Assembly (NCBI GenBank): GCA_002361335.1
Contig: DESS01000172.1
Coordinates: 1 to 10,156, forward strand
Direction: 5' to 3'
Source: Richelia sp. UBA3308
Lineage (GTDB): Bacteria; Cyanobacteriota; Cyanobacteriia; Cyanobacteriales; Nostocaceae
Length of the DNA: 10,156 nucleotides
In this document: positions 1 through 7,713 of the stretch, piece by piece
Position numbering within the stretch: the stretch's first letter is position 1
How the letters are laid out: the number at the start of each line of letters is the position of its first letter
Program-made: the position numbers and the translations under genes
Notes under the pieces: model-generated
Told to the model about the DNA's origin: nothing
Database searches by the model: none
What the model saw: the letters and a program-made list of their open reading frames with translations, nothing else

Positions 1-54
1 TAGTGTACTAGGACATAACTCCCCTTATCAGATTTCAAGCCGCAATTTCTCTCT

Positions 55-77
55 CCCTCCCTCCCTCAATCTCCCCC
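55..77 (-). other. Candidate G-quadruplex upstream of the CHAT gene
   Basis: The + strand carries three CCC tracts separated by single T bases (55-65), then a seven-base spacer and CCCCC (73-77). The - strand therefore has four runs of three or more G with loops of 1, 1 and 7, which fits the usual G-quadruplex pattern. It lies about 100 bp before the start codon at 180, on the template strand. The rest of 1-179 shows no convincing -35/-10 pair. No Shine-Dalgarno sequence stands before the ATG. Confidence 0.35.
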
Positions 78-179
78 GTCAAATTTACAACCCCACCCGC
101 AATCACATTTCTAACCAATGCAAATTTTTATTATCATTTAACAAGAGAACAATCCCTCCTCCGCTTTTTTACATAAACA

Positions 180-3100
180 ATGATTTATTCAGTTGTCATC
201 AATCTCGGACATGGTAATTTGTACGACGGATTTCCAAGTGTAACTGTAGGTTTATGGGAATTAAATAATTCTCGTCCGCAACAGTTTACCGGTAGTTTAC
301 CACCTGCGCCGGATTTGGTAGATTTATATCGAAATTGGCGATTGATTTATCAGAATTTATGCGATCGCTTAGTAAGTTCATCCATGAGAAATTCGGACAA
401 TAATCTTAATTTTCTCTCATCAGATGATAATGAAGAGGATGATGAATTTGAAATTGATGAAAGCGATGTTACGAATGTCTCTATAGTAGATTTTGAGGAT
501 TTATGTCAAAAATTACAACTAAATATCAACAATTGGCTGGAATCACCAGGAATTATTAATCTTAGCCGACAGCTACGGGCTTTACTTAATCCTGCTGATG
601 AAATACGAATAATTCTCGAAACTGAAGATACTATCATCCAAAAGTTACCTTGGCATTGTTGTAATTTTTTTCAAGATTATCCACGTGCGGAAGTTTCTTT
701 TTCCAGAACTGAATATAAACGCACTCTTGGGTTGCAATCGTCAGAAATTCCCCGAAATAAGCTGAGAATTCTGGCAATTTTAGGCAATTCTCAAGGTATT
801 GATTTAGAACAAGAACGAAGTTTTTTACAAAGTTTACCAGATTCAGAAGTTGAGTTAATTGTCAAGCCTACACGACAACAATTTAACGATAAACTTTGGG
901 ATTCTCAAGGTTGGGATATGCTATTTTTTGCCGGGCATAGTCAAACTGATGGGCAAAGCGGAATAATTTATATTAATGAAAATCCGACAAATAATAGTTT
1001 AACGATCGCACAATTATCTGAAGCTTTAAAGGCGGCGATTGAGAAAGGTTTAAAAATAGCAATTTTTAATTCTTGCGATGGTTTGGGTTTGGCTGATGGC
1101 TTGGAAAGATTAAATATACCGACAACTATTGTGATGCGGGAAGCGGTTCCAAATCGTGTGGCGGAGAACTTTTTTAAACATTTTTTACAAGGGTTTGCGT
1201 TTGAAAATAAATCTTTATACAGTTCAGTGCAGGAAGCGCGACGCAGGTTACAAGGATTAGAAGATGATTTTCCCGGTGCTAGTTGGCTACCTGTAATTTT
1301 TATTAATCCTGCTGAGGAGACACCAACTTGGCTAAGTTTAAAAGAAAAATTCACGGAAAAATCTGATCATCAAACTAGATTAAATAATACGAAAGAAAAT
1401 ACGAAAGAAAATACAGAAGAAAATACAGAAGAAAATGCGAAAGAAAATACTCAAATAACAAATAAAAAACAGCGTCAGGATTGGGGAGAAGCGATTGATG
1501 TTTCTACGTTTTTCGGACGTGATAATGAAGTTAATATTTTAAGACAATGGGTTGTGAGTGATAATTGCCGATTAATTACCATAATTGGCATGGGTGGAAT
1601 TGGCAAAACTGCTTTATCAGTAAAATTAGCAGAATTAGTAGAAAATGAATTAGTAGAAAATGAATTTGATTGTTTAATTTGGCGCAGCTTACAGAATGCT
1701 CCACCTTTAAAAGAACTATTGAGTGATTTAATCGGTTTTTTATCGGCATCACATCAAATAGTTATAGCAAATTCTTTAGATAATCAAATCTCTCAATTAA
1801 TTGAGTGTTTGCGTGCTTCTCGCTGTTTAATTGTATTGGATAATCTAGAATCAGTTTTAGACAGCGGTAAAAAAGCCGGAAATTATCGAGCAGGATATGA
1901 AGGATACGGACAACTTTTAACAAGTGTGGCAGATACTCGCCATCAAAGTTGTTTTTTAGTTACCAGTCGCGAAAAACCCAAAGGATTTAATGGCAGAATC
2001 GGCGATAATTTACCAGTGCGATCGCTAATTTTAAAAGGGTTAAATGAACAAGAAGGAAAATCAATTTTAGCACAAAAAGGTTTATCGTCAGATTCTACCC
2101 AAATCAACAATTTACTACAGTGTTATTCTGGTAATCCTCTAGCACTAAAAATTGCCGCGACAACAATTAAAGAATTCTTTGATGGTAGTATAACTGACTT
2201 TTTAGAATCTGGTAAAATTATATGCAATGATATTTTCGAGTTACTGGAACAACAGTTCGAGCGTCTGGGGATTTTAGAAAGACAAATCATGTATTGGTTG
2301 GCGATTAATCGGGAATCCGTATCTTTAAAAGAATTACAAAGCGATATTATTGATTTTGTCAAAACCCGAAATTTACAAACTGCTTTAGAATCTTTACAAT
2401 CTCGCTGTTTAATTGAAACTCAAACAGGTAAATTTAGCCAACAACCAGTGGTGACGGAGTTTGTCATTGAAGAATTAATCGAACAAATTAGTGAAGAAAT
2501 TTGCAATGAAGAAATTCAAATTCTCAATCAATATGCTTTAATTAAAGCCCAAACTAAAGATTATCTCAGAAATGCTCAAATTGAATTTATACTAAAACCC
2601 ATTGCCGATAATTTATTAAACTTTTGGGAAACAAAGGAAACTATTCAAAATAATTTAAATCAACTTTTATCACAACTCAAATCCTCTACCCCTGTAAAAC
2701 CAGGATATGCTGCCGGTAATATCATTAATCTCCTGCGACAACTCGATATCCAACTAAATAATTATGATTTTTCTAACTTAAATATTTGGCAAGCTAATCT
2801 CGCTGGAATCAACTTACAACAAACCAATTTTATTAACAGCAATTTCAAGAAATCAGTATTTACTCAAACTTTAGGTAATATTTTAGCAGCAAAATTCAGC
2901 CCCACAGATAACTTATTCGCAACAGCCATTGATAATCATATATATCTATGGCAAGTTGACAAAATTAGACAATTACATCAACTTGAAGGGCATACAGCTT
3001 GGGTGCGATCGCTAGCATTTAGTAAAGATGGTAAAATCCTAGCTAGCGGCAGTCACGATCGCACTATCAGATTATGGAAGGTTGAAACTGGAAAATGCTT

Positions 3101-4742
3101 ACAAATACTAACAGGTCATACATCCCCCATACAATCCCTAGCATTTAGTCAAGATGGTAATACCTTGGCCAGTGGTAGCAACGATAAAACCATCAGATTG
3201 TGGGATATCCAAACCGGACAATTATCCCTGATTCTACAAGGACATAGCAATAATGTTACTTTTATCAAATTTCATCCCACTGAGCAAAAATTAATTACGG
3301 CAAGCATTGATAACACCGTCAGATTATGGGATATCCTAACTGGTGAATGTTTACAAATCTTCAATATTCCCGTTAATTGGCTACTTGCGATCGCCTTAAG
3401 TGACGACGGAAAAATCTTAATTACTGGAAGTGAGGGAAATGCAGTAAAATTCTGGGAAATATCGAGCGGTAATTTCATAAAAAGCTTACCAGATTACAAC
3501 AGTTTTGTCTGGTCTGTAGCTTTTAGTCGCGATCGTAAAACCATAGTTACTGGCAGCGAAGACCAAAAAATCAAAATCTGGGATATAGACACGGGGGAAT
3601 GCCTGCAAACCTTACGTGAACACCTTTCTCGGGTTTGGTTAGTTGATTTACATCCAGACAATCGTACCTTATTGAGTATCAGCGAAGACCAAAAAATCAA
3701 ACTATGGGATATTCCATCGCGACGCTGTTTAAAGACATTAGAAGGGTATAGTAATTTGATATATTCTCTCGCTTTTAGTGGAGATGGTCAAACATTAGCT
3801 AGTAGCTCTAAAGACCAGAAAGTGAGATTATGGGATATTAACACCGGAGAATGTAACTTAATATTGCAAGGCCACGAAAATTTAATATCTTCAATTGCCT
3901 TTGTTCCTCAACATATTCCAGATTGTCTGCTAGCTACCGGTAGTGATGACAATACGATCAAACTGTGGAATCATCAAGGTGAATGTTTAAAAACACTCCG
4001 GGGACATGATAATTGGGTATATTCGGTTGATTTTAGTCCCAACAGTGAAATTTTAGCTAGTGGTAGTCGTGACAAAACGGTAAAATTCTGGAATTGGCGA
4101 ACTGGTGAATGTCTATGTACCTTAGTTGGACATGAAAAGAGAGTCAAATCAGTTACCTTTAATAGCAATGGTACTCTATTAGCAAGCGCTAGCGATGACA
4201 AAACCATCAAAATTTGGGATGTAAATAATCAGACTTGCTTACATACATTGACAGGGCATGAAGATAGGCTTGATTGTGTAGTTTTCAGCCCCAATAGAAA
4301 TATAATTGCCAGTGCGGGTTGTGATAAAAGCATCAAATTATGGGATGTAGATACTGGGGAATGTTTGCAAACCATATCAGCACATACCCAGCGAATTCGC
4401 GCGATCGCATTTAGTGGGGATGGTAAAATTTTAGCTAGTTGTAGCGACGATAGAACAATAAAACTGTGGGATGTGAGTAGGGGTAATAATATAAGCGAAA
4501 ATATTAGAATATTGTCAGAACATGATAAAGCAGTATGGACTGTGGTAATTAGTCCCGATAATAGTATATTAGCCAGTGGTAGCGAAGACCAAACCATTAA
4601 ACTGTGGGATCTGCAAACAGGTGAATGCATTAAAACCTTAAGATGTTCTAGACCCTATGAAGGAATGAATATTAATAATATAACTGGTTTAACAACCCCT
4701 GAGAAAACTATTTTAAAATCCCTTGGAGCGGTGGCAGAATAA
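180..4742 (+). CDS. CHAT protease / NB-ARC ATPase / 14 x WD40 STAND protein
   Basis: A 1520-residue multidomain signalling protease. Residues 1-75 match the N-terminal strand-rich extension typical of cyanobacterial CHAT proteins (GFP..., SLPPAP), which supports the ATG despite no visible Shine-Dalgarno. An acidic insert follows (about 80-97). The CHAT caspase-like domain (about 170-380) has the His in FFAGHS (H253) and the Cys in FNSCDG (C299). A charged TKEN-type linker (404-423) leads to NB-ARC: P-loop GMGGIGKT (470-477), Walker B LIVLDN (D554), sensor LVTSREKP and GNPLALK (651-657). A winged-helix/helical part and a short pentapeptide-like stretch (about 862-895) come next. Fourteen WD40 repeats of about 42 residues (898-1487) end the protein, plus a 33-residue tail. 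By family logic the WD40 ring senses a ligand, NB-ARC oligomerises with ATP, and CHAT cleaves a target. Ligand and target are unknown. Likely cytosolic; possibly cell-death or antiphage, which is inference. Confidence 0.93.
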   Translation: MIYSVVINLGHGNLYDGFPSVTVGLWELNNSRPQQFTGSLPPAPDLVDLYRNWRLIYQNLCDRLVSSSMRNSDNNLNFLSSDDNEEDDEFEIDESDVTNVSIVDFEDLCQKLQLNINNWLESPGIINLSRQLRALLNPADEIRIILETEDTIIQKLPWHCCNFFQDYPRAEVSFSRTEYKRTLGLQSSEIPRNKLRILAILGNSQGIDLEQERSFLQSLPDSEVELIVKPTRQQFNDKLWDSQGWDMLFFAGHSQTDGQSGIIYINENPTNNSLTIAQLSEALKAAIEKGLKIAIFNSCDGLGLADGLERLNIPTTIVMREAVPNRVAENFFKHFLQGFAFENKSLYSSVQEARRRLQGLEDDFPGASWLPVIFINPAEETPTWLSLKEKFTEKSDHQTRLNNTKENTKENTEENTEENAKENTQITNKKQRQDWGEAIDVSTFFGRDNEVNILRQWVVSDNCRLITIIGMGGIGKTALSVKLAELVENELVENEFDCLIWRSLQNAPPLKELLSDLIGFLSASHQIVIANSLDNQISQLIECLRASRCLIVLDNLESVLDSGKKAGNYRAGYEGYGQLLTSVADTRHQSCFLVTSREKPKGFNGRIGDNLPVRSLILKGLNEQEGKSILAQKGLSSDSTQINNLLQCYSGNPLALKIAATTIKEFFDGSITDFLESGKIICNDIFELLEQQFERLGILERQIMYWLAINRESVSLKELQSDIIDFVKTRNLQTALESLQSRCLIETQTGKFSQQPVVTEFVIEELIEQISEEICNEEIQILNQYALIKAQTKDYLRNAQIEFILKPIADNLLNFWETKETIQNNLNQLLSQLKSSTPVKPGYAAGNIINLLRQLDIQLNNYDFSNLNIWQANLAGINLQQTNFINSNFKKSVFTQTLGNILAAKFSPTDNLFATAIDNHIYLWQVDKIRQLHQLEGHTAWVRSLAFSKDGKILASGSHDRTIRLWKVETGKCLQILTGHTSPIQSLAFSQDGNTLASGSNDKTIRLWDIQTGQLSLILQGHSNNVTFIKFHPTEQKLITASIDNTVRLWDILTGECLQIFNIPVNWLLAIALSDDGKILITGSEGNAVKFWEISSGNFIKSLPDYNSFVWSVAFSRDRKTIVTGSEDQKIKIWDIDTGECLQTLREHLSRVWLVDLHPDNRTLLSISEDQKIKLWDIPSRRCLKTLEGYSNLIYSLAFSGDGQTLASSSKDQKVRLWDINTGECNLILQGHENLISSIAFVPQHIPDCLLATGSDDNTIKLWNHQGECLKTLRGHDNWVYSVDFSPNSEILASGSRDKTVKFWNWRTGECLCTLVGHEKRVKSVTFNSNGTLLASASDDKTIKIWDVNNQTCLHTLTGHEDRLDCVVFSPNRNIIASAGCDKSIKLWDVDTGECLQTISAHTQRIRAIAFSGDGKILASCSDDRTIKLWDVSRGNNISENIRILSEHDKAVWTVVISPDNSILASGSEDQTIKLWDLQTGECIKTLRCSRPYEGMNINNITGLTTPEKTILKSLGAVAE
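1389..1448 (+). repeat. Five tandem 12-bp repeats coding a TKEN/TEEN linker
   Basis: Five in-frame copies of a 12-bp unit (acgaaagaaaat and one- to two-base variants) encode TKEN, TKEN, TEEN, TEEN and AKEN, residues 404-423. The segment joins the CHAT domain to NB-ARC and should be a flexible or helical charged spacer. Copy number may vary between strains by slippage without breaking the frame. Confidence 0.9.
1632..1661 (+). repeat. Perfect 15-bp tandem duplication in the NB-ARC coding region
   Basis: The 15-bp unit gaattagtagaaaat occurs twice back to back and encodes ELVEN ELVEN soon after the P-loop. The two copies are identical, so the duplication looks recent. It adds five residues to the helix following the Walker A strand-loop. 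Confidence 0.85.
2871..4640 (+). repeat. Fourteen WD40 repeats, mostly 126-bp period
   Basis: Successive units end in [LIF]W[DKEN] and most carry a GH near the start and LASGS.D.TI.LWD in the second half. I count 14, starting at LGNILAAKFS and ending at LQTGECIKTL. Blade 1 is degenerate. Blades 5, 6, 7, 8 and 13 lack the canonical GH dipeptide. Blades 9 and 13 are lengthened by a few residues. Fourteen repeats fit two seven-bladed propellers. Most blades have diverged well at the protein level, so this is not a freshly amplified array. The exception is a 21-bp identical block shared by blades 6 and 7. Confidence 0.9.
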
Positions 4743-4755
4743 GCCAGCAACACCT

Positions 4756-4777
4756 AAAGCCCACGAAGGTGGGCTTT
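4756..4777 (+). terminator. Hairpin terminator between convergent genes
   Basis: A perfect 9-bp stem (AAAGCCCAC / GTGGGCTTT) closes on a GAAG tetraloop 14 bases after the CHAT-gene stop codon. The T tract after it is short (the stem ends in TTT, then GTT). It sits between convergent genes and may serve both directions, though the gene on the - strand ends about 140 bp away. Confidence 0.75.
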
Positions 4778-4834
4778 GTTAATGTAGCTTTCATGGTTAA
4801 TATTGGGAATTATATCAAAGGAATTATATTTTTC

Positions 4835-4875
4835 AACGGAGAAGAGCGCGGAGCTAGACGCAGAGGCACGCAGAG
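4835..4875. repeat. GCAGAG-rich intergenic repeat
   Basis: This stretch is built of purine-rich units such as acggagaagagcgcgg and acgcagaggcacgcagag. It resembles the CGCAGAG-type repeats scattered between genes in many filamentous cyanobacterial genomes, from general knowledge. A 14-bp-spaced direct repeat of GGAATTATAT (4806-4815, 4820-4829) lies just before it. No coding capacity is seen. Confidence 0.4.
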
Positions 4876-4916
4876 TTTTTTTAGTTATTTTTTTAATAAT
4901 TCCGATGTTAAAAAAA

Positions 4917-5468
4917 TCAATTTTTATATTTATTCTGGTATTCTGTGACTACCCTTTGACAGTTTAAATGTTCGTCGTTACCAGATTTACCATCAGTGCA
5001 AACAAGATAGTTTTTTGTCAATTGTTTCTCTTGTTGTGTTGCGACTTTCTCATTGTATTCGAGTTCGATTATACTATCTTCGGTTACACTATCTATTGAC
5101 CCAAATATTACAGCTATGAAAAATGCCACAATACCTATTCCTATAAAATTACCGAAGGAATTATCAGAATCGGCTTTACTTTTATATTGATTCATGGAAT
5201 CCTTCACATCATGAATGATTTCATCACTAAACTTAAACCATTCGCCATTATCTCTATAGTCGCTAAATTTATCATATATTTTTCTCTCAACTTCATCGTA
5301 TGAGTCAGAATTAATATATTCAACTAATTCTAGTGGGTAAACAGACTGACTGCTATTTAAATCTTCCAATACTGTTTCCACATTGGCTTCAGTTTTACCT
5401 ATTTTGTAAAGGTTGGTTCCGATTGCGTGTACTAGGTAAATATATTTGTCACTGCTGTTATTTGCCAT
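4917..5468 (-). CDS. Membrane protein with degenerate GIY-YIG-like (T5orf172/MUG113-type) domain
   Basis: A 183-residue protein. Residues 8-80 resemble the T5orf172/MUG113 branch of GIY-YIG domains: YIYLVH, LYKIGKT (20-26), PLELVEY and GEWFKF (75-80). The position usually held by the catalytic Arg (family pattern ..E.RL..L) appears to be V33, and the family LH is IY (64-65), so nuclease activity is doubtful. E76 of GEWF remains. A hydrophobic segment (about 105-124) is one clear membrane span. Lysines before it and acidic residues after it predict the domain inside and the C-terminal tail (with C157 and C170) outside. The start ATG has AAGGAA about 8 nt upstream. It is transcribed toward the CHAT gene and lies about 210 bp after the broken chitinase gene, probably as a separate unit. 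Its role is unknown. Confidence 0.75.
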   Translation of the reverse strand: MANNSSDKYIYLVHAIGTNLYKIGKTEANVETVLEDLNSSQSVYPLELVEYINSDSYDEVERKIYDKFSDYRDNGEWFKFSDEIIHDVKDSMNQYKSKADSDNSFGNFIGIGIVAFFIAVIFGSIDSVTEDSIIELEYNEKVATQQEKQLTKNYLVCTDGKSGNDEHLNCQRVVTEYQNKYKN

Positions 5469-5582
5469 GATTAATTCCTTGTTTTGGTTGGTATAAAGAT
5501 AAGTAGAGTATTTAAATCTGCGTTGCTGAGGTAGCTCTCGCGGTTGTTGTTTTAGAAACTATTCAATTTTCCAAATTTTGAT

Positions 5583-5612
5583 TGTAGAGAGGTTATATAT
5601 AACGTCTCTACA
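5583..5612. repeat. 30-bp near-perfect palindrome (TGTAGAGA...TCTCTACA)
   Basis: Arms of 15 bp (TGTAGAGAGGTTATA on each strand, one mismatch) meet with no spacer. Palindromes starting with GTAGAGACGT are, from general knowledge, common interspersed elements in filamentous cyanobacteria. Here it lies between the broken chitinase gene and the start of the membrane-protein gene, about 115 bp upstream of the latter. It could work as a terminator, a regulatory hairpin or simply a mobile repeat. Nothing else coding is seen in 5469-5677; a small CCGCA/TGCGG hairpin sits at 5639-5650. Confidence 0.7.
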
Positions 5613-5677
5613 TAATTTTGCGGAAAACCAACTATTCACCGCAGGTGCGGATCATCTGCAGTGACTAGATGTGCCTT

Positions 5678-6542
5678 TTAATAAGGTGTCATGCCATTGC
5701 AATAGAGGTTATTGTCTGGAGTTACCCCGAGCATTTGGCAAAACCGTGTGTAAAATTCTACTCTACGTCTAACTCGATCGTCGGTAGGTATGCCACATTC
5801 CAAACCACCATTGATGATATTAATAGTCATACCAAAACCAGGAGTGCGTCCTTTGTTGACATCATCAGGGGTGGGAGTCCAACCAAGGCTTTGGTGGTTG
5901 AGGGGTCATCCAGAACCACAAGGCTGTAGAAAATGCCACAGTCCCATCTAACTTGACTTGGTCGGGATTGTCCAGTAAATTCAAGCCCAAAGCTTGACCT
6001 GCTGCACCATAGTTATAATTCCATGATAATTGAATCGGACCGCGACCGTGATAGCTGCGACCGGGTACACAGGGATAGGTTGTGTTATTGCGATCGCAGT
6101 ATTCATCTCCACAGCCGTTAGGAATGCAGCGCAATTCTTCAATGTATACAAGACTACTAGTCTCATGGGAAATATTAGCTAGAAATGCAGCGGCTTCACG
6201 TTTGCGTTGTGTGTCAGTTCCTTGATTGCAGAAGTCTGGGTATTTCGCTGTTGCACTCACTAAGCTATCGTAGGAGTAGAGACTATTACGATTTGGGAAC
6301 ATAGATTCGTAAGTCTGGCGAGATACTATATCTGTGAAACTACCGCCTCCTGGAGGTGGTGGAGTAGGAGTGGAGCCATTGGGAAGGCAAAGTAATCTCC
6401 TAGCTTCGTCTTCTGTAAAGGGTGTGCAATTTGGTTTTGTGATTTCTCTCCAACGACTAGCATCACCCAACTCTCGCTGGGCAATTAGAGCAAGGGTATC
6501 TCCAGACTTAATAATGTATGAGTTTCCACATGTACAAGACAT
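5678..6542 (-). pseudogene. LysM-GH19 chitinase, frame broken by deletion
   Basis: Residues 1-225 read as a LysM domain (about 8-52, with SGDTLALIAQRELGD), a Pro/Gly linker and a GH19 endochitinase-type catalytic domain. HETSSLVYIEE provides the general acid E127 and base E136 at the family's nine-residue spacing. GRGPIQLSWN and the signature VAFSTALWFWM are intact. After KP (P219, 5886-5888) the frame runs to a stop. In the +1 frame from about 5881 the family continues with WTPTPDDV, RTPGFG, NIINGGLECG and the usual C-terminus, ending at 5678. Only 4 nt separate KP from WTP where the family has about 27, so about 23 nt are lost, including the S.HDVI segment. The ATG at 6542 has GGAGG 6 nt upstream and matches its LysM neighbour. 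No signal peptide is seen. It is last in the CAP-LysM3D-GH19 operon. A truncated 225-residue product may still be made. Confidence 0.88.
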
Positions 6543-6572
6543 AAATAACCTCCAAAAAATCAAAACATGAAA

Positions 6573-7124
6573 CTACAAAATTACTCTCACAGGTTTTCTA
6601 CCTAGCTCGATTGCTTCAGCAATGGTATCGACAAGGATATCAATCTTATTTCCTATAATTGCCGTACCTACATCTAAGGCTGCTGCTGGAAGTTCTGTGC
6701 CATCCCAAACCAAAGTAAAATTTGTTAACCGGGGAATAACATTTGGGTCTGTTGCACATTGTATACGGGGAACGTTTTCACCCGCACCTGGGCATCTTGG
6801 CTGAAATTGACCTGCACGTGCTGCATTTAATGTGATTCCAAATACCCCAGTAGCTGGGAAATTACATCCGACATTTTCGCTGGCGTAAAAAGTGGCTTCT
6901 AAATCTATTCCGATACCAGGAGAAGGAGGTACTGGAGATGGAGCAGTAGATCCATCAGGAATGCACAATTCTTGACCTGGAAAAATATTTGTGTCGTTAA
7001 CGGTAGTGCAATCTGGATTCATGATTTCGGTCCAACGATTACCATCACCCAACTCTCGCTGGGCAATCATAAACAGTGTATCTCCGGACTTAACAATGTA
7101 GGATTTCCCACATGCACAAGACAT
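6573..7124 (-). CDS. LysM + 3D-domain protein, likely peptidoglycan-active
   Basis: A 183-residue protein. Residues 8-54 are a LysM domain (YIVKSGDTLFMIAQRELGD ... FPGQELCIP). A Pro/Ser linker (58-72) leads to a C-terminal 3D domain, the double-psi barrel shared with MltA lytic transglycosylases and Bacillus LysM-3D wall proteins such as YocH. All three signature Asp are present: DPNVIP (D126), LDVGTAIIGNKID (D151, D162), followed by A.ELGR.PVRV at the end. In this family the Asp cluster cleaves glycan strands, so a role in wall binding and turnover is likely. Seven Cys (3, 5, 39, 54, 87, 111, 123) are notable. No signal peptide is seen. The ATG has GGAGG 6 nt upstream. It follows the CAP gene by 55 nt and precedes the chitinase by 30 nt, so the three are probably cotranscribed. 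The LysM part and ribosome site are near-duplicates of the chitinase's. Confidence 0.85.
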   Translation of the reverse strand: MSCACGKSYIVKSGDTLFMIAQRELGDGNRWTEIMNPDCTTVNDTNIFPGQELCIPDGSTAPSPVPPSPGIGIDLEATFYASENVGCNFPATGVFGITLNAARAGQFQPRCPGAGENVPRIQCATDPNVIPRLTNFTLVWDGTELPAAALDVGTAIIGNKIDILVDTIAEAIELGRKPVRVIL

Positions 7125-7179
7125 AAATAACCTCCAAAAATTACAAAATTAATTACCAAATTGGGCGTTGCTGTTATAA

Positions 7180-7713
7180 CTATGCACCAAAGTTTTGTGT
7201 CCAATAAGTCCCATATCTACCTCCGCGAGTAAATCCAACACCAATGTCACTAAAGTTACCATTGAGAATGTTTCTACGATGACCTGGACTATTCATCCAT
7301 GATTCCATAACTTGTTGAGGTGAGGATTGGCCTGCTGCGATATTTTCTCCACCCCTGCTAAAATTATAACCAAATCGTCTCATGCGATCGCCGAATGATG
7401 AACTATCAGAGCCAGTGTGACTGAAAAAGTTATTTCTGGCCATATCGTTGGAATGAGCTTGAGCGGCGGCATTTAGTCGCGAGTGGATTCTCAGGGGTGA
7501 TAATCCTGCTCTGCGTCTTTCGTTATTAACGATATTAACAACTTCCTCAATTACAGATATGGATCTGGTGTCGGACTCTATTTGTGATGGATCGTCAATA
7601 TCAGAGGATAGAGGCATATCTGGTTCAGCGGCATTTCCAAGTTCAACAGTGACGGGTTCGTCAATAACAACCTCAGATGCTGTTGGTTCTTTAGAATCAG
7701 GTGTTAGAGTCAT
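7180..7713 (-). CDS. CAP/SCP-domain (YkwD-like) protein
   Basis: A 177-residue protein. The first ~55 residues are acidic and Pro/Ser-rich, probably disordered. Residues 56-177 form a bacterial CAP domain: VNNERRRAGLSPL, AQAHSNDMA (H87), GGENIAAG (E123), VMESWMNSPGHRRNIL (E137, H145), FSDIGVGF and YWTQNFGA. The CAP pocket residues are all kept. Bacterial CAP proteins are usually secreted and their biochemical activity is generally unknown; this one has no signal peptide. I prefer the ATG at 7713, preceded by GAAGGA, over an in-frame TTG five codons upstream that overlaps that ribosome site. It is first in the CAP-LysM3D-GH19 operon. Its leader contains an 11-bp hairpin and a motif shared with the S8 protease gene. 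Confidence 0.9.
   Translation of the reverse strand: MTLTPDSKEPTASEVVIDEPVTVELGNAAEPDMPLSSDIDDPSQIESDTRSISVIEEVVNIVNNERRRAGLSPLRIHSRLNAAAQAHSNDMARNNFFSHTGSDSSSFGDRMRRFGYNFSRGGENIAAGQSSPQQVMESWMNSPGHRRNILNGNFSDIGVGFTRGGRYGTYWTQNFGA

Noticed and set aside
968..1354. Open frame on the - strand opposite the CHAT domain (others opposite NB-ARC and WD40)
   Set aside because: They run antisense to a strongly supported gene, have no ribosome site or recognisable domain, and mirror the repeats of the sense strand.
2871..4640. CRISPR-like or diversity-generating repeat array
   Set aside because: The repeats are protein-level WD40 units in one open frame, without identical short repeats, unique spacers, template repeat or reverse transcriptase.
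5879..5888. Programmed ribosomal frameshift in the chitinase
   Set aside because: There is no slippery heptamer or stem, and about eight conserved residues are missing, which a frameshift cannot restore.
5669..5929. + strand open frame of 86 codons
   Set aside because: It is antisense to the GH19 C-terminal region, whose sense frame matches the family residue by residue.
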